From assembly GCF_022682495.2 (NCBI RefSeq), contig NC_071396.1:21201735-21265734 (forward strand): a DNA stretch of 64,000 bases, written 5' to 3'. Positions within the stretch are counted from its first letter, which is position 1, and each line of letters opens with the position of its first letter. Under the pieces are notes generated by a model. The model did not search any database. It saw only the letters and a list, made by a program, of their open reading frames with translations, and was not told the DNA's origin. Source of the DNA: Desmodus rotundus. Its lineage: Eukaryota > Chordata > Mammalia > Chiroptera > Phyllostomidae. Of the stretch, positions 55,906 to 64,000 are shown one piece after another. The position numbers were made by a program, and so were the translations under genes.

Positions 55906-56637
55906 TGATCTTTCAGGCTCCACCTTTGGCAATGACCATGGCGTTACGTGGTGGGACTCAGGGGCGAGGGCTGCCCTCCCACATCAGACGGGTGCCCAGT
56001 CAGCAAGCAGGAAGTTGCAGCCAAGGACCCAGCACCGCCTGCCTCTCCCCACCCCCGCCCCCTCCCTGGCCACCCACAGGACCTTTATGCTGACCTGCAT
56101 TCCTCCAATAAATGCCTCCATTCAGAGGCCCCCTTACTGGGGGGGCCCTCTATCGAGGCCTCTGCCAAGACCACATTCAGGGGGAAGGGGGGTCCCAAGA
56201 CACTTTTCTCCACCCTCCGTATTCACTACTGTCCTGGCCCCTCCCTGCCTCCCTTCTCCTGGCCATCTAGGTCCATAAATAGCCAGACCCTTTTTTGGGG
56301 GGGGGGCTTCCATTGCATTGGAATGACCCTCCATCGATGCTGGCACATCAGACCCTCACCGGACACCATTCTGTGGGGACAAACTAAACCCTGGCCCCTC
56401 CCTGTTTAAAGCCAGCCCCCTGTCCTGTTTGGATTCTTGCTTAAACTATGACAGCACGGCCTGTTACCTTAACTTTGTCCTGTTTTCAGGGACCATCTTG
56501 ACACCTGGCAGAACAGCTCCACTCTGGACAGGCATCGGACAGGAAGAAGTCCTTGCCCACCCAACATACCCCTTATCCTCCCCCAACATCCCCGCCAGAG
56601 GTAAGGGCTTCAACATTGCTGTGATTCCTACACAACG
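55906..56637. mobile_element. Unidentified 0.73-kb insert within the old L1
   Basis: GC-rich segment replacing the roughly 100 bp expected between two adjacent L1 ORF2 blocks. It contains an inverted repeat (cagaggcc at 56123-56130 and ggcctctg at 56157-56164), G runs at about 56140 and 56290, an aataaa at 56107-56112 and a TATA-like 'tccataaatagccaga' near 56271. 'tcctac' occurs near both edges (about 55908 and 56626), a possible TSD. Open frames of 144 codons (55844-56278) and 90 codons (56429-56701) cross element edges and show no domain. It may be an LTR or a non-autonomous transposon. Confidence 0.45.
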
Positions 56638-57088
56638 GGGTTGTCTATGCAGAAAAGCCAAGAAAATCTACAGACAGACCATAAGGAAAAAGAGGAGTTG
56701 AGGAAGATTTCTGGAACCAACGTCAATGTCCAAAAAAATAAAACATGGTTTCAATCATATACCAGCAACCAGCCAATCCAAAACTATGTATTTAAAAGGG
56801 TCCATTCCCAGTAACAGCAAAGCACATGAAGTACCGAATGGAGACACTGTGTAAATACAAGACCTAAGAAAGAGAATGGTGGAGCATTACTGAAGGGCAC
56901 TGAACAGGACTTAAAGCTACAGGATGACGTATTGTGTTGATGGAAACCCGATATCACGACTATGTCAGTCCTAGCAAATTAATCTATAAATCCCATGCAG
57001 TGCAAATATAACTTTCTGCCTATTTTATAGGAGCTTGATAAACTGATCCTAAAATTCATATGGAAGAACCAAGGGTAGCCAAGAAAAG

Positions 57089-57565
57089 CATTTTCAAAGT
57101 GTGAGCCAGGGATGCCTGAGACGTTTCAGGTGTCGGGGGTGGTCCGTGGAGGTCAAAGCCATTTCCATAATAATGCTGAAAGGTGACCTACCTCTTCCAG
57201 TCCGGTCTCCCAGGGAGTGCATCAGGGAGTCCTCCAGTCGCTACGTGGCGGTGTCCCAACTGACCGAATGCAGAGACAGGCATGAGAATCCAGCTGTCTT
57301 CCATTAAGCCAAGCATTAAAGAGACTGCAGAGGTACAAAACAATGCCATTCTTCTAACCTTTTTGTGTAAATGAGTTATTTTTCATTAAAAAATGTTGTT
57401 CATTTTTTAACTAACGTCCCTTTTAACTACATTCATAACTAAGTATTTTAAAACATCTCACTTTCAATTGCAATACGTATTGATAGAAATAATGAATGGA
57501 AACAAAGCTCAATACTTTCTAAGCCTGTAAAGGGTTCCTGGGACTCAAAAGTTTGAGAACTTCTG
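57089..57565 (+). mobile_element. hAT-type MITE nested in the old L1
   Basis: The left end is 'cattttcaaagtgtgagcca'. The right end is 'aaaagtttgagaacttctg'. The two ends are inverted relatives of the 'cagtggttctcaaag' hAT terminus. The interior has 'catttccataataatgctga', 'ttaaagagactgcagaggta', 'aaaacaatgccattcttcta', 'gagttatttttcattaaaaa' and 'taaagggttcctgggactca'. It is a Charlie-like non-autonomous element. No clean 8-bp TSD remains. Confidence 0.75.
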
Positions 57566-57856
57566 GCTTGGGCGACATAAAAGAGGAAGAAGGGAGGTGA
57601 CTCGTCTTTCTAGATATCAATGCTTATTGTGAAGCTAGAGTGCTTAAAAATAGCAACAGAAATTAAAATGCCCAGTGTTCACCAAGTTTTGTAGTGTGAC
57701 GTGAGGAATCAGAAGCTCCCATACGCGGCTGCTGGCACACTAAGTTGGTTCAGCTCCTTTGGGGAGGGATGTGGCAAATTTGAAGGTGGGTGTCCCATAG
57801 AACCTGGCAATTCCACTCCTGGGTATAAAGTCCTAAGGAAATTCAAGCACACGTGT

Positions 57857-58079
57857 TGTAGGGTAAGTGGAGGCAGTCTGGCTTCCTCACCCAGGGCTCT
57901 GGGTAGCGGAGGGAAGCCGTGTTCCCATAGCCTTGAGACTGGGTCCGCTAAACTGTTCCCATAATGTGAAGTGGGCTTGCACGCGCAGAATCATGTTATG
58001 TTATATAATTTCTGGCATCTTGGCTATTTTCTGTCTTCATGAACACCATGAACCTGCCCGGCCTTGGAAGGTCGCAACA
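57857..58079. mobile_element. Solo LTR, short copy (family A)
   Basis: A 223-bp element beginning TG and ending CA, flanked by a perfect 5-bp TSD, cgtgt at 57852-57856 and 58080-58084. It sits inside the old L1 3' end. It shares several long blocks with 59254-59725: 'taagtggaggcagtctggct', 'gttatgttatataatttctg' and 'catgaacctgcc'. Compared with that copy it lacks about 31 bp and then about 218 bp. No internal retroviral genes are linked, so it is read as a solo LTR. Orientation is unknown because TG...CA is symmetrical. Confidence 0.85.
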
Positions 58080-58180
58080 CGTGTGTACAAAGGGAAAAGA
58101 GCTGCAGCACCGTGGGTAAAAAGAAAAATCTGGAAGCCCCTACATGGGTCCCAGCGGGATAGGAAGGGAACACAGTAACC

Positions 58181-59248
58181 CCAGAATGACGGTTACGCCG
58201 TGGAAGGGATTTCTCTTGTATTTGCACGTTTTGTTTATGGGAGAGGAAGCAAGAGAGGGAGCAGCGGGGGTGGGGGGGGGTGTCCGAGAAGTGAGAAAGG
58301 GAACTGGAGGGAAGGGAGGGGGAGAGAGGAGACACAGACAGACAGAAAGAGACAGGAAGCCCAGCCCAGTGCCAACACTGGGTCAAATCTAGTAATGTAC
58401 ACATAGGACTTTGTGCTGTCAGTTTTTCTTCTGAATGGTTAAAATATTACATAACCAAGACAAGTGAATGGGTCCATAGATCTGAAATCAAACATAGTCA
58501 TTTACATGCTATTTTTTTCAAAGATTGTACACAATGACACTGGTTGCCTATAAAAGAGTGTTAAAAATTTAAATTCAGGTACTAAGTGGTCTAAATATGC
58601 ACCACCGTCTAGCTAGCTCTTGCTAACACTCCGCGGGTGTTAAAGGAAGTTTTATTTGTTGTGAGTTTTATAACCAGGCTATTTCCAGAAATGCAGCTGA
58701 AGCACAGACATCAGAATATTCCAGTCTTCTCTGCTTCTCAGGAGGCGCCATATGCTGGAACAGTGATCAGCCAGGAAAACATCCGCAATGAAAGTGCGCC
58801 CAGGCTGCCAGGGCGTCCGTTGCCTCACTGACCTTGAAAGTGAATTCAGAGACCAGGGCTGACACCAGGAACGGGCATCTCCATGCTTAACCCAGGTGAA
58901 CCTAAAGGTTATCAGCCAAACGAAGCGGCTGGAGGAATCACCAGTTTTGGTCTTTTCTTTACTCCTCACAAGAGCAGGAGAACTGGCATGTCAGTTTCAG
59001 GCACCAGCGTTCCCAGTGCCCCAGTCCCCAAATTCCTGGATGGCAGAGTAGCTCCCAGCTAAGTGGCGAGGCAGCCCACGTATAGAAACCGTGACAGGTG
59101 CTGGCCTTAATGATCGTTTCTATTCGCTTCCTCTGACATCCATTAAGCTTTATTTTGTGGAAGCACTGCGGTGGGCTCCTTGCTGGGGATGAGGGAGGAA
59201 GACAACCCTGAGTCAGACATTCTCAGCAGGGACAAGTGTGGAAGGTTC
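58181..59248. other. Unique sequence with a GA-rich tract
   Basis: A purine-rich tract lies at about 58240-58360 (gggaggggagagaggag-type). The rest is unique and holds no recognisable gene. It lies between the two related LTRs and does not look like proviral internal sequence. Confidence 0.45.
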
Positions 59249-59253
59249 CCAGC

Positions 59254-59725
59254 TGCAGGCTAAGTGGAGGCAGTCTGGCTTCCTCACCCAGGTGTCTGGG
59301 TAGCGGAGGGAAGCAGTGTTCCCATAGCCTGGGAGGGCCTGATAACTAGTTCTCACAGCCTTGAGACTGGATCCGATAAACTGTTCCCATAACATGAAGT
59401 GAGCTCGCATGCGCAGAATTATGTTATGTTATATAATTTCTGGCACCTTGCCGGCTTTGTTCCGCTCTAGTACTTAAACTGGTAGGGACTCCCTGCTGGG
59501 GGCAGACGATTATGAAAGGCAGGCAAAGGGACAGGCGCCCCGATGGGTGCCATGCTGGGGAGCAAGGGCCATGACATGAGACAGGCAGACAGACATGCAG
59601 CTTGCAGCGTGTGTGGCTCGCCCACCTGTGAAGAAAGGCGTGCCTGACATCCCAACGGCCCCATGAATATTTCTCCATCTGCACAAATACCATGAACCTG
59701 CCTGGCCTTGAAGGGCGGCAACACA
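59254..59725. mobile_element. Solo LTR, long copy (family A)
   Basis: A 472-bp element beginning TG and ending CA with a perfect 5-bp TSD, ccagc at 59249-59253 and 59726-59730. Same family and same strand as 57857-58079. It is the fuller copy, with an extra 31 bp after 'cccatagcct' and a GC-rich middle at about 59450-59670. A TATA-like 'gttatataatttc' lies at about 59427-59440. Minus-strand frames of up to 136 codons cross it and are not genes. Confidence 0.85.
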
Positions 59726-59730
59726 CCAGC

Positions 59731-60469
59731 ACAGCGAACGTTGTCTTATTTGTTGATTTGAGCCACTGCTTCCGACTGCGTTTCTGAGATGGGACACAGA
59801 ACACGCTGGGAAGGTTCCTGGACTCTTCTCCCAACTTTACAGAGGTCCGTCTTAGATATGGCCTCTAAGTCCAACACACATCCGTTCACCTTAGCAATCA
59901 GAACCTTTTCCTGACTTGATGAAAACTCAGAGGAGGAGAGTAAATACGCATGGGGTTAAGTAGGCTTTGGAGAGCAGGTCCAAGCCCGGGACTCCTTCCC
60001 TTTAGGTGTGCAAAATATCAGGAACCTTGATGTTCTAGGATTGTATCAGCCAAGTTCTTTGGCAGGAACAGACCCTGGGGATCCATCAAGAAAATGAGAG
60101 AAGTTAGAACCTGTCCTCGCGACCCTTGCTCTGCACAGAGTACCCAGGTCGTCAGTGCACAAGGCAACCACCCGGTCACCGTGAGCTTGGGCGTAGAACC
60201 CTGAAAGACTGGTACCCTCTCGAGCCACGCTGGAAGCCAAGGCCAACCGCTGGGCCAGGGCCATGGCTGGCATGTGTAAGCAGGAGAAGCAGCTTAAATA
60301 AGACGGAGCAACCTTTTCAGGACCTTAAGAATCGGGGATGGCAGAGTTCATGCAAGTCTGATGCTGAATTTAACATGGATGTGTGGAGCTGGCCCGACTC
60401 ACTGGAATATACGAGGGGATCATTGCATTGGCACCTCACACTAGGGGAGTGGGCCACACCGGAGACGCC
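59731..60469. other. Unique sequence, no gene recognised
   Basis: A 135-codon plus frame (60126-60530) runs into the following L1 3' end and is unrecognised. Confidence 0.4.
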
Positions 60470-60865
60470 TGCCTACCACTGGAACATCTGCCCGACAAAC
60501 CAAGAACACGCTCACACGATGGAAAACTAGTAAACAGTGAGACATGATGAAGCTCAGCTATGTGCCACAACGTGGGCAGATGTGACAAAGACAAGGTGGA
60601 GCAAAAGCAGCAGGGAGGGACGCAGGTCCGCGGGGAACCTGCTGAGGGGCTGGGTTTCAGGGGAGCATTCTCCTTCCAGGGGGCTGGGTAGGGGGAGACA
60701 GCAGCTGGAAGGGAGGGAGTCTGCGGTGCTGCAAGGCTGGTAACGGTTCATTTCCTGACCTGGATGCTGTTACACAAAAGGGTTACTTTGGGAAACTTGG
60801 AGCTGCACACTTGTCATCCGCGCCCTTTTATGTGTGAATGTGAAATCTTGAATAAAATACATACT
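60470..60865 (+). mobile_element. L1 3' end (L1ME-type)
   Basis: 'gacatgatgaagctcagcta', 'tgtgccacaacgtgggcaga', then 'gcaaggctggtaacggttca', 'cctggatgctgttacacaaa', 'ggagctgcacacttgtcatc' and 'tgaatgtgaaatcttgaata'. The order fits an old L1 3'UTR in sense orientation. Confidence 0.7.
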
Positions 60866-60875
60866 AGATGTGAAG

Positions 60876-60935
60876 CGAGAGAGGGAGAGGAGCTGGGGGA
60901 AAGGAGGGAGAGAGGAAGAGCGAGAGGGAGGATGA
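60876..60935 (+). repeat. GA-rich low-complexity tract
   Basis: A gagagggagaggagc-type purine tract directly after the L1 end. Confidence 0.85.
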
Positions 60936-61094
60936 ATTGCCACGTGTCTAAATGAGTGAGTGTTCTGGTTAGTCTTTTCAATATAAATGTTATGGGATGT
61001 CTGCAGACACAACGGGGGTGAGCTGTGTTCGCAGTTTGACACCAAGCGGCATTTTCTAAGGAGAAGAATCTTGTACTAAGGACCAGCGACCAGC

Positions 61095-61205
61095 AAACCC
61101 ATTTGTCTGGGCTATGTTCCTCGTTTGTAAAATGAAGGAGTTAACCAAATGATTTCCAGATTATCTTCTAGCTCCAAATACCTATGAATTCATGCTTTCT
61201 CTTCT
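61095..61205 (+). mobile_element. MIR-like SINE fragment
   Basis: 'ttcctcgtttgtaaaatgaa', then 'ggagttaaccaaatgatttc' and 'cttctagctccaaataccta' match the 'tcctcatctgtaaaatgagg...gatgatctctaaggtcc' type 3' half in sense. Confidence 0.55.
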
Positions 61206-64000
61206 CACAAGAATTGTCTAACAATTTCAGCCGCTTTTTAATCCCACACCTGGATTCGGTGATAATATAATCACATTTTCACCATAGAGACAGATATTTC
61301 TTTTTGGATGCAGGGAAGGGTACATCTGGTTTAGTAAAAATAGTTGAGTTAGCAGATAAAAATAAAAGACACGAAAACAATGGGGAGGGCTAAAATACAG
61401 CAGTTTTATAATGTTTAAAATTAGAACTTTAGCTGTCCATCTGACTCTGGCAATTATGAGCATCGAAGGGACATTAACTCCCTGAGATTTATACCAAGAA
61501 CCTCTCAGCTTTTCTATGAAAGGGAGAAAGGCAATGAATATGGAAGCAGCCTCGGCTTCCTCATCTGCATCAGCACCGGACTCAGGGCTCGGTACCAAAG
61601 TGAGGACCACGGAGAGAGGCAGCCCTTCAGGAGCCGAGTGCCCGTCCTCGTCAGGAGGAGGTGTCATTAAATGACTGCCAGCAGGGGAGACCACCACCAA
61701 ATACATTTTTCTTTTTTAGTGACCCTATCTTCCAATGGAAAGGAAGGCCATCGGTTCAGTGAGCACCTGTCTCATGCTGGTTTCTGAGGCTGACAGTATG
61801 AGCTCAGGCTGTGATAAGTGAAGCAGAGAGGCGGCGCTGAGAAATCGCATGTTCCAGGAAAGCAGCCCAGAATGGAAGTTGCATCTGAAAACGGAAGTTC
61901 TGACCCCTAAAGGTCTGCCTCCCAGCTATGACAGAGAATATCGGAGCTGGGGAGTACCAGCTAACAAGGAGCCAACATTCATACTGCAGACTTTCCCAGA
62001 AGATTAGAAAGATCTTTGCCCTCGGGTTAATAAATGCTGTCCCAAAGTACTCGGAAATATCCTTAAGATTTGCAAGCAGTAATTGTCACTCCAGTCTTCT
62101 GACAATAGGTTCCGCCACACTCTAAAGCAACCCATTATTTCGATGTCACTCTGAGTGCAGAATTCGGTCCCAATCTGCGGCACAGGGTCAGCACCGGATT
62201 CAGAAGTGATGAGTACTGCAGGCAGCCGTGAGCTGTGACTCTGTCATTGAACAGCTGCTCTTAAGGAAACGAAAAGCAAAACCCTCCCAGATTTTGAGGA
62301 GAGAACAGCTGAAGGAGAAATCCCTGGGTAGAGAGGAGGGGCCGTCTAAGGCCCCCTAAATCTTGTTTCTCTCTGTCAATATGTAGAGCCGGGGGCTACA
62401 CCTCTCATTCAGGATTTCCGTCCATAATGAGCCACAACCAAATCCATTTCCTATTGCTCTTACAGCTCAACTAAAAGATCCTTCAAAAAAAAAAAAAAAA
62501 AAGCCCCTATTACAACCAAGAAGAAAACAGAAAATAAGCAGATAAAACACACACTGAACAGTCCAGCTTACAAGAACAGGTTTCTTTTGATCCTGCAATA
62601 ACTAACTCATTCACAGACTCGCGGACCGCTCCTTTCCAACAGGTTTCAGCTGCTACCTCGTGTTACTGTTCCTCAGAGCTGGTCTAACCCCTGTATCGGG
62701 GCCTGTCCCGCGATGAGCACAAACATTGTTCATTCAAACACCAGCCTCTTCCTTAACTCCTGCCGCCAGGGCTCTACTCAGTTACAGTATCTGGTCTGAA
62801 GGCTAAGCTTCATCTCTTCCCAACCTCTTCCACATAGAACTTCGGGCTCTGCAACGATGATGCGTCACTGACAGCTGCTTCCCCACTCACCCCATCCCCA
62901 ACTCCAAGGCACTTAAAGGAAAGCAGGCATTTCTGTGCACTTCTATGGAGAGACGTGTCAATGGTTTTTTAACTTTGAAGAGGTCTTCATGAGCACCCTC
63001 TTTAAGGCAGGACCACCTGCTTTGTGGGGAAGCACTGCCCCCCTGCACTGCCTTCTTTCTGAGGAAAAGTGAGTTTTTGTGTGCCCTGGCTCAGAGCCCC
63101 CATTCTTAATGGGTGGGAAGGAAGTGTTGGGTCCCTTCCTCCCCTTCTGGCATTCTGCACAAAGCCAGATGCCCCACTTTGCTTAATATTCTGGGAAGGG
63201 CTCCTCCTGGGGCTTAGTTTTGCGTCTCTGCTCTCTGACCTAAACAGTCTCTCCCTGTCCCTGCCCTCACCCCCCACGCCCTTACCCTCCTACCTGCCAG
63301 AGGTCTTCATGCTGCTTCTTTTGAGTCCAGGGCTCCTTGCTGCACCATGGGAGGTTTAGGGTTAAACCACTGGGAAGGGAGAGCTAATTTCCTGACTGAG
63401 GCTTTAATTGAAAATACACCTCCCTAGGGCAGGAACACAGGTACCATGGCACACTCTCCGCAATGGTAAGTACACACCCCAACACTCACACGCACATTCA
63501 CTGTCATCCGTGCTTTGGTTCAATCCTCATATCGTGAAGAAATAACCTACAGAAGTAACACAACGCAGTCAGGGAAGCAGACACCATGCACCCGTCTGCA
63601 AAGATCGGGGTTACAGCACCTCCATCTCCTACCAGGGTCACTGGTCTCCCCAGTAAAACTGAGACACCGGAGTATGTTTTGGTGTAAGAAGCAAAAATAC
63701 TAGTCTTTTTCTCTTCAGCCCCTACACCTTTTCTGGTGGATGCCCGTTGGCCCCGTCCCGCGGTCTCCCTCATACTCAGGGTTCTGTTTGTCCCACCCCA
63801 CACTGTCCCCAGGGTCAGCTCCTGTTCCTAAGACTTGCTGCCTGAACTTGACATTCACCTGGGGCTCTGTATCTCTAATCCATTTTCATCAACCTAATCC
63901 CATCTGCTCTGTATCTCTCAGAAGTTCTTCCAAGTGTCTGTGGACCACCAGCGTTTTCCCTGTTCTCCAGGGCTACTGTGGGCTCACTCTGATTTTTACA
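61206..64000. other. Unique sequence to the window edge
   Basis: Contains an A run of 18 at 62485-62502. A 159-codon minus frame (61227-61706) and a 96-codon plus frame (63069-63359) are unrecognised. The product of the latter is Leu/Pro-rich because of CT-rich composition. No exon or named repeat is seen. Confidence 0.45.

Larger units (their letters stand above)
55035..58180 (+). mobile_element. Old L1 (ORF2 to 3'UTR) split by four insertions
   Basis: Recognisable L1 pieces are collinear on the plus strand. 55035-55404 is ORF2 up to the reverse-transcriptase start (aaatattagcaaataaaaaa, and 'agacacagaaaagcgtttga' then taaaattcaa). 55714-55905 continues the RT ('aaaatcaggaataagagaag', 'gatgctcataattactgttt'). 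56638-57088 ('ttgtctatgcagaaaagcca' to 'ctaaaattcatatggaagaa') and 57566-57700 are later ORF2. 57705-57851 and 58085-58180 are the 3' part ('acctggcaattccactcctg', 'gggtataaagtcctaaggaa'). About 0.9 kb of ORF2 is missing near 57640-57690. All frames are broken. Confidence 0.8.

Noticed and set aside
58085..59253. Internal region of a provirus between the two related LTRs
   Set aside because: Each LTR has its own distinct TSD and the spacer shows no gag/pol/env-like wording.

Overview
The window reads as non-coding mammalian nuclear DNA from a bat. The best evidence for the host is a set of tRNA-derived SINEs of the chiropteran VES type. These have Pol III A and B boxes, a conserved tail block, a CT-rich stretch and an (A/T)-rich 3' end. 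Several have clear target-site duplications (TSDs). They are accompanied by L1 3' ends and a probable bat hAT-type MITE. The SINE tail wording looks most like yangochiropteran, possibly noctilionoid/phyllostomid, bats; that placement is from memory and is not decided here. No protein-coding gene, exon, tRNA, rRNA, CRISPR array or prokaryotic feature was found. Nearly all open frames are short and lie on or across repeats, so I treat them as chance.

Layout. 1-11 kb is GC-moderate unique DNA with old MIR and L2 pieces. 11.06-14.64 kb is a long, decayed L1 on the minus strand: 3'UTR, ORF2 C-terminus, reverse transcriptase, endonuclease and an ORF1-like coiled coil. 15-21 kb is dense in repeats: MIRs, an MLT1 LTR, two SINEs, a Tigger-like MITE, a hAT-like MITE, a (GAAA)n tract of about 96 bp and a MER53-like palindrome. 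21-31 kb is GC-rich, mostly unique sequence with small ancient fragments. 31-46 kb alternates SINEs, MER5-like MITEs and L1 3' ends with AT-rich unique blocks, some of which look like candidate conserved non-coding elements. 46-55 kb holds two ancient minus-strand L2 copies, an MLT1 LTR, several L1 3' ends and a 36-bp minisatellite.

55-58.2 kb is the most structured part: an old plus-strand L1 cut by four later insertions. These are a younger L1 3' end, an unidentified segment of about 0.73 kb, a hAT-type MITE and a solo LTR. A second, longer copy of the same LTR family sits 1.2 kb downstream with its own TSD. 58-64 kb is otherwise mostly unique, with one L1 3' end and one MIR.

There is no evidence of an operon-like or novel protein system. 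The items most worth a second look are the paired solo LTRs, the unidentified insert at 55.9-56.6 kb, and the E-box-bearing 36-bp minisatellite at 51.9 kb. Repeat family names come from recognising consensus-like wording, not from a database search. Element edges without a TSD are approximate, within tens of bases.
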